NCBI GenBank assembly: GCA_016713765.1
Contig: JADJON010000001.1
Coordinates: 2,170,001 to 2,234,000 of the forward strand
Source: Bacteroidota bacterium
Lineage (GTDB): Bacteria; Bacteroidota; Bacteroidia; AKYH767-A; 2013-40CM-41-45
Length of the DNA: 64,000 bases
Reading direction: 5' to 3'
In this document: piece after piece, positions 50,126 through 59,502 of the stretch
How positions within the stretch are numbered: position 1 is the stretch's first letter
How the letters are laid out: every line of letters starts with the position of its first letter
The notes under the pieces: model-generated
Seen by the model: only the letters and a program-made list of their open reading frames with translations
Databases searched by the model: none
What the model was told of the DNA's origin: nothing
Translations under genes and position numbers: made by a program

Positions 50126-52627
50126 TTGGCTTTTTTACAATACGCTGACATCATCCTGCCGCTTTCGGTGCCCCGGGCCCTGACCTATGGGGTCCCGGAA
50201 CATCTGGCGGGTGAGGTCCTGCCGGGCAAGCGGGTCATCGTACCGCTGGGTAGGAACAAGCTATTCTCCGGTGTGGTACGAACCGTCCATGAGCATGCTC
50301 CCAGCGGGGTGGAAGTAAAAGCGATCGCGTCGGTCCTGGATGATCTTCCGGTTGTTCTCGAATCGCAGTTCAGGCTTTGGGAGTGGATTACCGAGTATTA
50401 CCTCTGCAATCCGGGTGATGTACTCACGAGCGCGCTGCCGGCCTCTTTCCGTTTGCAGAGCGAGACTTCCGTTTCGCTGAATCCGGACAAGGATTTTCTC
50501 GATGCAGGACTTTCAGCGGACGCCTTGACCATTTTGGAACAGGTGAAGGAAGAGGATGAAATTTCCCTGCACGACCTGAACCGACTTTTCCCTGAAAAGG
50601 GAATGCCGAAATTGATCAAGTCGTTGTTGGAGGAGGGTTGGTTGCTGGTGAAGGAGGAGATACAGGAACGCTATAAGCCGCTCCAGGAAGCGCGCATCCG
50701 CTTGCGGGATGCTTACCGGGACGATGCAGGACTGGAAACTGTTTTCCTCCAACTGGAACAGGATAAAAGGAAAAGCCGGCAACTGGAAACACTCTTGGTT
50801 TTTCTGAAACTGCGGTTGGATCAAGCCGGGACCGACTATGTCCGGAAATCAGCTTTAACTGCGCATGAGCAGGTCTCCGGTTCCGCGCTTCAAACCCTGA
50901 TCCGAAACGGGATCCTGGAAGAATACGCAGCGGTGATCGACCGCGTCCCTGCATTTTCCGGCAATGTTCAGCCCGTTGCGGAGTTGAGTGAGAACCAACA
51001 ACTCGCTTTGCAGCAGATACAAGAGGCCTCGCTGGAGCATCCGGTGGCCTTGCTGCATGGTGTAACGTCGAGCGGAAAGACGGAATTGTACATCCACCTG
51101 ATTGATGAACAGCTTCGGGCTGGTCGTCAGGTATTGTATCTCCTTCCGGAAATCGCGTTAACGACGCAACTGGTGCAACGCTTGCAGCGATATTTCGGAG
51201 CAGCCGTATCCGTTTACCACTCGCGGTTCAACAGCAATGAACGGGTAGAGGTTTGGAAGCAGGTCCTGCATTTCGATCAGACGGACCAGCAAACTCCGTT
51301 TCCGCGAAAGGGGCAGTTGGTCCTGGGGGCGCGATCGTCCATTTTCCTTCCGTTTTCCCGTTTAGGACTAGTCATCGTCGATGAAGAGCACGATCCTTCC
51401 TATAAGCAACAAGACCCTGCGCCACGCTATAACGGACGGGACGCGGCGATTGTCCTCGCTGCAGGTCATGGCGGCAAGGTGTTGTTGGGTTCTGCCACGC
51501 CTTCCCTGGAGAGCTACACCAATGCGCGGCAGGGTCGCTATGGATTGATCAACCTGCACGAGCGTTTCGGGGGTATTCGTATGCCGGAGATCAGTGTTGC
51601 GGATATCGCTGACGCTTCCCGGAAGAAACTGATGAAGGCCCACTTCACGCCGGAATTACTCGATGCCGTGCGCAGCGCGTTAGCGAAGGAAGAACAAGTG
51701 ATCCTTTTTCAAAACAGGCGCGGCTTTTCATCGTTTCTGGAATGCCGTCATTGTAACTGGATCCCGCATTGCAAGAACTGTTCGGTCACGCTGACCTATC
51801 ACAAGCAGCAACACCAGATCAAATGTCACTATTGCGGATATGCCCAGTCGGTGCCTTCGGCTTGTCCGAACTGCGGCGATCATCATATTGAAGTCAGAGG
51901 CTTCGGAACGGAGCGGATCGAGGAGGAGATTGCCGTGTTCTTTCCGGATCACCGCATCGCTCGCTTCGACCTGGATACTGTCCGAACCAAATCGTCCCTG
52001 CATCGGCTGTTGCATGATTTCTCAGAGCGCCGCATAGACCTGCTTGTCGGGACACAGATGGTCTCGAAGGGTCTGGACTTCGACAATGTCAGTACCGTAG
52101 GGATTCTGGATGCCGACCAGATGCTCAACTTCCCTGACTTCAGGTCTTTTGAGCGCAGTTTTCAGCTGATGTCACAGGTTGCAGGTCGGTCGGGCAGGAG
52201 AAGCAAACAAGGAAAGGTCATTATCCAGACGCGTAATCCGGGGCATTGGGTCATCCGGGCCGTGATGAATCACGACTATGCTTCCTTTTACCACCAGGAC
52301 ATGGAAGAGCGGCGCCACTTTGGTTATCCGCCGCATTGCCGACTGGTGTCCTTCACGATCCGTCATCGGGAGGAAGCCCTGACGCATGACGCGGCTACGC
52401 GGTTCTGTACTTTGTTACGAAACAAATTCGGGTCGCGGGTCCACGGTCCGCATATCCCGGTCGTTCACCGTGTACGGAATCAGTACATCCGCCACATTTT
52501 GCTCAAGATCGAACGCGAGCAGAAAACCGCGGGCGTTCGTGAGACCATTCGATCCTGCATGCGAGAATTTTACCAGGAGCGGATCTACCATCCGGTCCAG
52601 CTTTTTGCGGACGTTGATCCCGTATAA
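50126..52627 (+). CDS. priA: Primosomal protein N' (replication restart helicase PriA)
   Basis: An 833-residue superfamily 2 3'-5' DNA helicase that reloads the replisome at stalled forks. Translation starts from TTG at 50126 (AFLQYADIILPLSVPRALTY). The N-terminal 3'-end-binding domain (1-105) is followed by a winged-helix region and the helicase core: Walker A LHGVTSSGKTELY, LYLLPEIALTTQL, VIVDEEHDPSYKQ (DEEH box), LGSATPSLES. The zinc-binding region has four Cys pairs (CRHC, CKNC, CHYC, CPNC), then GTERIEEEI, LVGTQMVSKGLDF and QVAGRSGR. Full family length. The stop is 5 nt from that of the convergent PKD gene. Confidence 0.97.
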   Translation: MAFLQYADIILPLSVPRALTYGVPEHLAGEVLPGKRVIVPLGRNKLFSGVVRTVHEHAPSGVEVKAIASVLDDLPVVLESQFRLWEWITEYYLCNPGDVLTSALPASFRLQSETSVSLNPDKDFLDAGLSADALTILEQVKEEDEISLHDLNRLFPEKGMPKLIKSLLEEGWLLVKEEIQERYKPLQEARIRLRDAYRDDAGLETVFLQLEQDKRKSRQLETLLVFLKLRLDQAGTDYVRKSALTAHEQVSGSALQTLIRNGILEEYAAVIDRVPAFSGNVQPVAELSENQQLALQQIQEASLEHPVALLHGVTSSGKTELYIHLIDEQLRAGRQVLYLLPEIALTTQLVQRLQRYFGAAVSVYHSRFNSNERVEVWKQVLHFDQTDQQTPFPRKGQLVLGARSSIFLPFSRLGLVIVDEEHDPSYKQQDPAPRYNGRDAAIVLAAGHGGKVLLGSATPSLESYTNARQGRYGLINLHERFGGIRMPEISVADIADASRKKLMKAHFTPELLDAVRSALAKEEQVILFQNRRGFSSFLECRHCNWIPHCKNCSVTLTYHKQQHQIKCHYCGYAQSVPSACPNCGDHHIEVRGFGTERIEEEIAVFFPDHRIARFDLDTVRTKSSLHRLLHDFSERRIDLLVGTQMVSKGLDFDNVSTVGILDADQMLNFPDFRSFERSFQLMSQVAGRSGRRSKQGKVIIQTRNPGHWVIRAVMNHDYASFYHQDMEERRHFGYPPHCRLVSFTIRHREEALTHDAATRFCTLLRNKFGSRVHGPHIPVVHRVRNQYIRHILLKIEREQKTAGVRETIRSCMREFYQERIYHPVQLFADVDPV

Positions 52628-52632
52628 GACGA

Positions 52633-55600
52633 TCACTCCCGGATCAACTGGATCCAGCCTTTCAACTCCTTTGTTTTCGTCTTCATCACGTAATAGTAGA
52701 CGCCTTCGTTGGCCAGTTCGCCTCCGGTCGTCTTTCCATCCCATTGAAAATCCGGGTCCGAAGATTCGTAAATGATGCGACCCCAGCGATTGTAGATACG
52801 GAACTCGAAACCGTCGTAATTGCAAAGGTCCTTGACGTAGTAGGTATCGTTCTTGCCGTCATCATCCGGCGTGAACACGTTCGGGATTTTCAATTCGCCC
52901 TCGCAGACACGGTACACCACGAGCACGGAATCGATGGCAGAGCAGCCGGAAACTCCGAAGGGAACACTGACATAGTAGTACTGGGTATTGCCGGTGGTCG
53001 TGGCGTAGAACGTCTCGTCATCCAACAGGTCCTGGGTCACCTGACTGGCAGGAGTCCAGTTGTAGGTGTAGGGCGGGTTGTTATTGGGATCGGTGACGAA
53101 GACATGGAGCGTGTCCTGTTCACCATCGGTGACCTCGATGGTATCTTCCAGAATATCGACACCGATGAGGGATGTGACCTTTACGGTGTCAAAGATCGGT
53201 ACTGGCACATAACAGAACGACTGGCTGACAGGTAGCTGGAATCCGAGATAGAACTGGGGGACGTAACTACCATTGCCGGTGTAGGTATGCGAAACGGTGT
53301 CGAGTTCCACTTCACTGAGAACCGTTCCGTCACCGAAATCCCAAGAGTAGAACGCAGCGCCGGTACTTGTTCCGTTGAACGTGACGGAAAGGGGACTGCA
53401 TCCGCTATCCGGGGCAAAGGTGAAACTTCCGGTCGGACCAGGGACCACGATCGCACCGGGCAGGATGACCGTGTCCCGGCAACCGAACTGGTTGAGGACC
53501 GTCAGGCTGACATCGTAGGAGCCCGGCGGAACACTGTAAGCATATTGAACGGTCGATAAGGATGAATTCGGGAAAGCCGTAACGCCGAGATCCCAGGACC
53601 AACTGGATACATAAGCGTTGCTGTCGCTCACGATCGTCGCGTACACCTGAGCTTTCTTGATACCGTTTTCAACCACACAGGTATCGGTCGTGGTGATACT
53701 CACGGAGGCGGGAGTCGTATAAACCTTGATCGTGCGAATTGTCGAATCCGTACAACCGTTGGCATCGGTCACAACGACCGTTACCGGGTAATCGCCATTG
53801 GCCGTGTAGCTGTGCAGTTCATTGGAACTGCCGGACGGCAGGGTGTTCCCATCGCCGAAATTCCACGAATAGGTAAGCGGATTCGCGACATAAGGTCCCG
53901 GGTTGACGCTCATGCCGATCGTTTCGTTGATGCAGGCGTTGGTGTCAACGGGGTTAAAGGCCAGGATCGGCGTGGGCCGGGTAGGTCGGATGTAGTTCGT
54001 CAGCGTGATCACATCGGTACAGCCGTTCACGTCGGTCACAGTCAGCGTGACATTGTAGTTGCCGGGCGTAGTATAGCTGCTGGTATCGGTTGAATTGGTG
54101 GTAACATGGGTGTTGCCGTTGCCGAAATTCCAGGACCACTGGGCGATCGCTCCTCCGAAAGTCTGGCTGCTGTCGCGGAAGGTGACGGTCATGGGGGCAC
54201 AGTCCGTCAATGGGCTTGCCGTGAAATGCGCGTCCGGGCCTACAATGGCAATCGGAACCTGAGCCGTGTCGATGCAACCGTGAATGTCGGTAATGGAGAG
54301 CGTGGCGGTGTAATTGCCAACGCTATTGTAGAGATGCAGGGTGTCGGCAAAGCGTGTGGTATCGCGTACGCCCGCGATGCCTTCTCCGAAAGTCCACTGG
54401 TATTGGTTGGCGTCCTGCGAGCCGCTTCCGGTGAAATAGATGGTCCCCGGATAACAGGCTTGCTGAGTATTCACCACAGCATTGGCGATCGGTTCACGGA
54501 CCTGCGCGACCAGGGTCGTTTCCACCACGCATCCGTTGTCGGCGTTGGTCGCTTCGAGCGTTACGGGATAATTGGTGTTGTCAGGAAAAACGTGGGTAGG
54601 GCTGGTCTGCGTGGATAGGCCAGAACCGTCCGCGAAGTCCCAGGAGTAGGACGTGGCTCCGCCGGATGTATTGGTGAACGCGACAGAATACGGGTTGGCG
54701 CAATTGTACGTGATCGTGAAAGCGGGAATCGGCCCCAGTACGACGATTTGGTCCTGGAGGACAAACGTATCGGGACAGCCGTTATAAAATGCGATCAGGG
54801 TGATGTCGAAAGGATCGGCGACTCCGGAAGTGTCCAGGTTGAACTGATGGCTGGGGTTCTGCGTGGTACTGGAACCACCATCACCGAAGTTCCACAACCA
54901 GCCGGTAACAGGTGGCAGGGAGGCGTCGAGGAAAGAGACCGTTTCCTTGAAGCAAATGGTATCGATCGGAGAAGTAATTCCTGCTGTCGGGCGGGTACCG
55001 ACACGGATGAACTGCGTTCTGGTCAAGGTGGCCGTACAGCCGGTGGAGGTGGTGATCGTCAGTGTGACATCGTAGATGCCCGCTGCATTATAGGTATGGG
55101 AAGTACCGGCGGTGGTGACGGTGGACGTATTGCCATCCCCCCAATTCCATTGGTAGCTTGCGATCGTGGGATCAGCCGGTGAGGTGACCACTGCATTGAA
55201 GTTGAACGTCTCACCGACGCATCCGCTGTCGGTCTGGGAAAAGTTTACGGTCGGTGCGATCACCTGAACGTAGTTGACCTGGGTCAATGTATCCTTACAG
55301 CCATTCGCGTCGGTCACGATAAGGGTGACGGAATATTGCCCGAACGCGTTGTAGGTATGACTGGGGTTCTGCGTGGTAGCGGTATTGGAACCACTGCCTG
55401 GATCGCCAAACGTCCAGCTCCAACCGGAAATCCCGGGCGTGGTAGCGTTGAATGTAACGGGGAAGGGAACGCTGCATCCCTGGCGATCGGGAGAAGTGAA
55501 CGCTGCCACCGGCGGTGGGTTGACCTGGATATTTCGTGTGATGGTGTCCCGGCAATTTCCAACGGACACGATCAATTGTGTTACAAATGTTCCCACCGTG

Positions 55601-56604
55601 TTGAAGGTGTGGGTCGGATTGGCCAGTGTTGACGTGTTGTTGGAACCGGAAGCAGGGTCGCCGAAGTTCCAGTTCAATGAACCGCTGGAACCGGTATTGG
55701 TGAACTGAACCGTTTCACCGAGACATATCGAAGTGTCCGAGGCGCTGAAGTCAGCCACCGGCTGCAGGATGCTGACCTGCATCGTGTAGGAACTGTCGCA
55801 GCCGTTCACCCCTGCCGTCAGCGTAACGGTGTAGGTGCCCGCGGTATTATACGTGTGAGATGGGTTCGTCAGTGAAGACGTATTATTGGCACCACTCGCA
55901 GGATCACCGAAATCCCATTGGAAGCTGGTGGTATTTGTGGAAGTGTTGGTGAATTGTGCAGTGGCGGGAGCGCTGCAGGAATTAACACTGGCAATGAAGA
56001 AACCCGGAACTGGAACCGGGACAATCCAAACAGAATCCTGATTGTAGGTGCTATTGCAACCGTTCACGTCGTTGATCAGCAATACCGGCACATAGAAACG
56101 AATGGAAGAGCCGCCATTCGAAAACGCGTGTGAGGTGGAAGAAACGCCGGTGACAGAAGGAGTACCATCGTTGAATGTCCAGCTATATTGATTGATGGCG
56201 CCATCGCCGGGAGTGGACGTACTGGTAAACGTGATGGGGATGTTCTCGCAAACCGTGTCCTGACTGATCGAGAAGGAAGCGGATGGATTCCGGAAGACCG
56301 TAATGTAATTCGTTTTCGTTTCCGAATCCGTTGAAGAGCCGTTGGAAACCGTGAGTGTTACCGTATAGACACCCGGGTTAGCGTAGGAATAGGAGGGGTT
56401 CTGAAGATTCGAATTGCCAATGCCATCACCGAAATCCCAGGTGAAGGAAGTAGGGCTTCCGGTAGATGTGCTGCTGAAGTTGACGATCAGCGGCGAGCAA
56501 CCGGATGTGACGTTGGAAGTAAAGTTCGCTGTAACCTGTGCGATCGCACTTTGGGTCAGAAGACTTAAAATGCAGATAATCAGTAACTTGAAATTCCTTT
56601 GCAT
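52633..56604 (-). CDS. T9SS type B cargo protein with about 13 PKD domains
   Basis: A 1323-residue secreted protein. The signal peptide MQRNFKLLIICILSLLTQSAIAQ is followed by about 13 PKD-type repeats of about 85-95 residues. Each has a Cys near the start (GCSPLIVNFSST), a WDFGDG-type strand (WNFGDPASGSNN, WTFGDPGSGSN), a SHTYNxxGxYxVTL strand and an NGCxD end. After about residue 1235 comes LKIPNVFTPDDDGKNDTYYV, FRIYNRWGRIIYES, WDGKTTGGELANEGVYYYVM, LKGWIQLIRE, the gliding-motility-associated type B sorting domain (TIGR04131 type). Type B proteins are often, as with SprB, long filamentous adhesins. A paired Cys in each repeat suggests disulfides. A perfect TACATTTG -7 element lies upstream. 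Confidence 0.92.
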   Translation of the reverse strand: MQRNFKLLIICILSLLTQSAIAQVTANFTSNVTSGCSPLIVNFSSTSTGSPTSFTWDFGDGIGNSNLQNPSYSYANPGVYTVTLTVSNGSSTDSETKTNYITVFRNPSASFSISQDTVCENIPITFTSTSTPGDGAINQYSWTFNDGTPSVTGVSSTSHAFSNGGSSIRFYVPVLLINDVNGCNSTYNQDSVWIVPVPVPGFFIASVNSCSAPATAQFTNTSTNTTSFQWDFGDPASGANNTSSLTNPSHTYNTAGTYTVTLTAGVNGCDSSYTMQVSILQPVADFSASDTSICLGETVQFTNTGSSGSLNWNFGDPASGSNNTSTLANPTHTFNTVGTFVTQLIVSVGNCRDTITRNIQVNPPPVAAFTSPDRQGCSVPFPVTFNATTPGISGWSWTFGDPGSGSNTATTQNPSHTYNAFGQYSVTLIVTDANGCKDTLTQVNYVQVIAPTVNFSQTDSGCVGETFNFNAVVTSPADPTIASYQWNWGDGNTSTVTTAGTSHTYNAAGIYDVTLTITTSTGCTATLTRTQFIRVGTRPTAGITSPIDTICFKETVSFLDASLPPVTGWLWNFGDGGSSTTQNPSHQFNLDTSGVADPFDITLIAFYNGCPDTFVLQDQIVVLGPIPAFTITYNCANPYSVAFTNTSGGATSYSWDFADGSGLSTQTSPTHVFPDNTNYPVTLEATNADNGCVVETTLVAQVREPIANAVVNTQQACYPGTIYFTGSGSQDANQYQWTFGEGIAGVRDTTRFADTLHLYNSVGNYTATLSITDIHGCIDTAQVPIAIVGPDAHFTASPLTDCAPMTVTFRDSSQTFGGAIAQWSWNFGNGNTHVTTNSTDTSSYTTPGNYNVTLTVTDVNGCTDVITLTNYIRPTRPTPILAFNPVDTNACINETIGMSVNPGPYVANPLTYSWNFGDGNTLPSGSSNELHSYTANGDYPVTVVVTDANGCTDSTIRTIKVYTTPASVSITTTDTCVVENGIKKAQVYATIVSDSNAYVSSWSWDLGVTAFPNSSLSTVQYAYSVPPGSYDVSLTVLNQFGCRDTVILPGAIVVPGPTGSFTFAPDSGCSPLSVTFNGTSTGAAFYSWDFGDGTVLSEVELDTVSHTYTGNGSYVPQFYLGFQLPVSQSFCYVPVPIFDTVKVTSLIGVDILEDTIEVTDGEQDTLHVFVTDPNNNPPYTYNWTPASQVTQDLLDDETFYATTTGNTQYYYVSVPFGVSGCSAIDSVLVVYRVCEGELKIPNVFTPDDDGKNDTYYVKDLCNYDGFEFRIYNRWGRIIYESSDPDFQWDGKTTGGELANEGVYYYVMKTKTKELKGWIQLIRE

Positions 56605-56629
56605 TGTGTCTGCGGAGAATGGTTGTTTC

Positions 56630-56637
56630 CAAATGTA
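56630..56637 (-). promoter_or_regulatory. -7 promoter element TACATTTG for the PKD T9SS gene
   Basis: Exact TAnnTTTG match on the minus strand, 25 nt before the ATG at 56604. The -33 region is A/T-rich without an exact TTTG. Confidence 0.45.
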
Positions 56638-56784
56638 GGTTATTTTCTAAAATGATCTAAGCTGTTGCAATTCAGTCAGAAGCAGCAATTTTAAAATCGG
56701 TTTTTTGTTTGAAAGTATGTTACAAAATGCAACGTTTGGCCGGCTTGCCTGGCCTGATAAAATCTTAATTCTGCAATTCGTACC

Positions 56785-57861
56785 ATGCTGAATTTCCTCT
56801 TCCGGCGTTTATGGAACGGCTTGCTTGTCGTAGCCGGTGTAGCTGTATTCGTCTTTCTGCTATTTTCCGTCCTCCCCGCTGACCCGGCACGGATGATGTT
56901 GGGTCAGCAGGCGGATTCAGCCTCGCTTGCGATCATCAACCGCGACCTCGGACGTGATCTTTCCGTTTCCCGGCAATTCGTTGTCTTCATTAATGACCTC
57001 TCGCCACTCTCCTTGCATTCGACCGATACGGTCAGCCGTTATTATGCTCATAAGGAGAAGTACGGTTCGGTCGTTCACCTGCTTCGGCTCGGGAAGACCG
57101 AACTTGTTGCGAAGTTGCCTTATCTGCGTAAGTCCTATCAGAACAAACGTCCCGTTTCGGAAATCCTACTGGAGAAATTACCTGAGACCGGGATACTGGC
57201 GCTTGCATCCATTTTACTCGCGACCTTTTTAGGAATTATACTCGGACTGGTAGCAGCCTTGAACAAGGATCGTTGGCCGGATCGGTTGGCGCTCGCTTTT
57301 TCTGTCGCGGGTGTTTCGTTGCCGAGCTTCTTTGCCGCTATCCTAATTGCCTGGTGGTTGGGTTATGCCTGGAGCGACTGGACCGGATTGGAGATGACCG
57401 GGAGTTTACGCGAGATCGACCCGTTCCATGGTGAATACATCGCCTGGAAGAACCTGCTGTTGCCCACCCTGGTGCTTGGTCTTCGTCCGATGGCGATCAT
57501 CACTCAACTTACCCGTAGTTCCCTCTTGGAGGTCTTGTCGCTCGACTATATTCGTACGGCCCGCGCGAAGGGTGTATCCTCCCGCCGTGTTCTGTTGCGA
57601 CATGCGCTTCGTAACGCGCTCAACCCGATCGTAACCGCCGTGAGCGGCTGGCTGGGCTCCTTGCTGGCAGGCGCCGTTTTTGTGGAATATATCTTCGGTT
57701 GGAACGGTATCGGTAAGCTTACGGTACATGCTTTAGAGCAGTATGACCTGCCACTCGTGATGGGCGTGGTACTTTTCATCTCCGTCATCTTTGTCATATT
57801 GAACCTGATCGCCGACCTGATCAACGCCTGGTTGGACCCGCGCATCCGCGTCGGCGGATAA
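56785..57861 (+). CDS. ABC transporter permease (DppB/oligopeptide type)
   Basis: A 358-residue inner-membrane permease of the binding-protein-dependent dipeptide/oligopeptide/nickel class. The N-terminal membrane helix (GLLVVAGVAVFVFLLFSVLPADPARMMLGQ, fragment VLPADPARMMLG) is typical. A periplasmic stretch of about 80 residues follows before the five-helix core. The EAA-like loop reads LDYIRTARAKGVSSRRVLLRHALRNALNPIV (fragment ARAKGVSSRRVLLRHAL), and GAVFVEYIFGWNGIGKL and DLINAWLDPRIRVGG close the protein. The partner permease, ATPases and binding protein are absent from the window, so the substrate is unknown. Confidence 0.87.
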   Translation: MLNFLFRRLWNGLLVVAGVAVFVFLLFSVLPADPARMMLGQQADSASLAIINRDLGRDLSVSRQFVVFINDLSPLSLHSTDTVSRYYAHKEKYGSVVHLLRLGKTELVAKLPYLRKSYQNKRPVSEILLEKLPETGILALASILLATFLGIILGLVAALNKDRWPDRLALAFSVAGVSLPSFFAAILIAWWLGYAWSDWTGLEMTGSLREIDPFHGEYIAWKNLLLPTLVLGLRPMAIITQLTRSSLLEVLSLDYIRTARAKGVSSRRVLLRHALRNALNPIVTAVSGWLGSLLAGAVFVEYIFGWNGIGKLTVHALEQYDLPLVMGVVLFISVIFVILNLIADLINAWLDPRIRVGG

Positions 57862-57866
57862 TGTCC

Positions 57867-57874
57867 TATTTTTA
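57867..57874 (+). promoter_or_regulatory. Candidate -7 element TATTTTTA for tpiA
   Basis: One base off TAnnTTTG, 28 nt before the tpiA ATG. Read-through from the permease gene (41 nt upstream) is the alternative. Confidence 0.3.
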
Positions 57875-57902
57875 TCCTCGAATATCTACCTCCTGAAGAA
57901 TC

Positions 57903-58670
57903 ATGAGAACTCCACTCGTCGCAGGCAACTGGAAAATGAACCTGCAATATGCCGAAGCGATGACCCTGGTCGATGCGATCGTTGATGGCTTGCCGGAAAA
58001 CAACGGCGCGGAAATCGTGCTGGCACCGCCGACTATCTACCTGCACGATGTGCTGGACCGCATTCAGCGAAAGCCCGGTATCGCACTGTCGGCTCAGGAT
58101 GTCTCCGCCTACGAACGTGGCGCTTTTACCGGTGAAGTAGCGGCTTCCATGCTGGCTTCGGTGGGTGTCGAGTATGTGATCGTTGGACATAGCGAACGAC
58201 GGGAATATCATCACGAGGATCACCCTTTGCTGGCGGCAAAGGTCGATCGCGTGCTGGAGCAATCGCTGTTGCCCATTTTCTGTTGTGGAGAAAAACTGGA
58301 TGACCGTACTGCAGGCCGACATTTTGAATTGATCGAACAGCAATTGCACGAGAGCCTCTTTCATCTTTCTCCTGAGAAAGTGACAGAATGTGTGATCGCT
58401 TATGAACCGGTTTGGGCGATCGGTACCGGGGTGGTCGCCACGACAGGCCAGGCGCAGGAGATGCACCGCTTCATTCGACAATTGCTTTTTGCCCGGTATG
58501 GCGAACCGATTGCATCCGAAATGCGGATCCTCTACGGCGGGAGCGTAAATGCTACCAATGCAAGCGATCTGTTTACTTGCCCGGATGTGGACGGCGGACT
58601 GGTAGGCGGCGCGTCCCTGAAAGCTGTCGATTTCCTTTCCATCATCGCAGCCGCTGGCACGAACCGCTGA
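57903..58670 (+). CDS. tpiA: Triosephosphate isomerase
   Basis: A 255-residue TIM-barrel enzyme that interconverts dihydroxyacetone phosphate and glyceraldehyde-3-phosphate in glycolysis and gluconeogenesis. Signature residues are present: substrate-binding Asn and Lys in VAGNWKMN, electrophile His in VIVGHSERREYH, catalytic base Glu in VIAYEPVWAIGTG with loop 6, and the phosphate-binding ILYGGSVN and DGGLVGGASL. Full length. prmA begins 4 nt after its stop, so the two are co-transcribed. Confidence 0.97.
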   Translation: MRTPLVAGNWKMNLQYAEAMTLVDAIVDGLPENNGAEIVLAPPTIYLHDVLDRIQRKPGIALSAQDVSAYERGAFTGEVAASMLASVGVEYVIVGHSERREYHHEDHPLLAAKVDRVLEQSLLPIFCCGEKLDDRTAGRHFELIEQQLHESLFHLSPEKVTECVIAYEPVWAIGTGVVATTGQAQEMHRFIRQLLFARYGEPIASEMRILYGGSVNATNASDLFTCPDVDGGLVGGASLKAVDFLSIIAAAGTNR

Positions 58671-58674
58671 TCGC

Positions 58675-59502
58675 ATGAGCTGGATCAAAGTTTCCATGCA
58701 GGCTGCGGGTATCGACCCGGAAGTGGTACTGGCCTGGGCCGCCGAGCTGGATTTCGATGCTTTCGAGCAGGAGGGAAGCATCCTCAACGCTTACGTTCCG
58801 GCTGACCGATTCGATGAAGCCGCATTCGGTCGCCTGGCAAGTGAATTTCCATTCGGCGAAAATTTGCGCTGGACCGCTTCGTTATTGGAAGACAAGAACT
58901 GGAATGAAACCTGGGAAAAGCAGTATGAACCGGTACGAATCGACCAGCGCGTGACCATCCGCGCCCCCTTTCATCCAGCCGCACCGGAAGGCGATATTGC
59001 TTTGGAGATCGAGCCGAAGATGTCATTCGGAACCGGTCATCATCCAACCACCACCCTGATGATTCGCATGATGCTGCGCGAATCGTTCATTGGGAAAACG
59101 GTCCTGGACCTCGGCTGTGGAAGCGGAGTGTTGGGCATCCTGGCAGCCCGACTGGGTGCCGTCGAGGTGACGGGAATCGATATTGATGTTTGGGCCGTGG
59201 AGAATACCCGGGAAAACTGCGAGCGCAACGGGATCACTTGCATGCGAGTGGAGCAAGGAGATGCACGCGCGATCGGTGAAAGGCAATTCGACTTCGTCCT
59301 CGCCAACATCAACCGGAATATACTGGTCAAGGAAATGCCGGTCATGGCAAATGCCATGCATCCGAATGCTCTCCTGATGATGAGCGGATTCCTGAACCAG
59401 GATCTTCCGGTCATCCGGGAAGCAGCTGCCGCTTCCGGACTTCACTTCATCTACACTGAAACCGATAACGAATGGGCTGCCATAACCTTCAAAAAACCAT
59501 GA
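58675..59502 (+). CDS. prmA: Ribosomal protein L11 methyltransferase
   Basis: A 275-residue SAM-dependent enzyme that trimethylates ribosomal protein L11. The N-terminal substrate-recognition domain (1-90) ends with DKNWNETWEKQYEPV, the family hallmark linker. The catalytic domain has MSFGTGHHPTTTLMI, SAM motif I LDLGCGSGVLGILAARLGA, VTGIDIDVWAVENTREN, and FVLANINRNIL (NxxxNIL). The stop TGA overlaps the ATG of the next gene (ATGA at 59499-59502), indicating translational coupling with the giant secreted protein. Confidence 0.93.
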   Translation: MSWIKVSMQAAGIDPEVVLAWAAELDFDAFEQEGSILNAYVPADRFDEAAFGRLASEFPFGENLRWTASLLEDKNWNETWEKQYEPVRIDQRVTIRAPFHPAAPEGDIALEIEPKMSFGTGHHPTTTLMIRMMLRESFIGKTVLDLGCGSGVLGILAARLGAVEVTGIDIDVWAVENTRENCERNGITCMRVEQGDARAIGERQFDFVLANINRNILVKEMPVMANAMHPNALLMMSGFLNQDLPVIREAAAASGLHFIYTETDNEWAAITFKKP

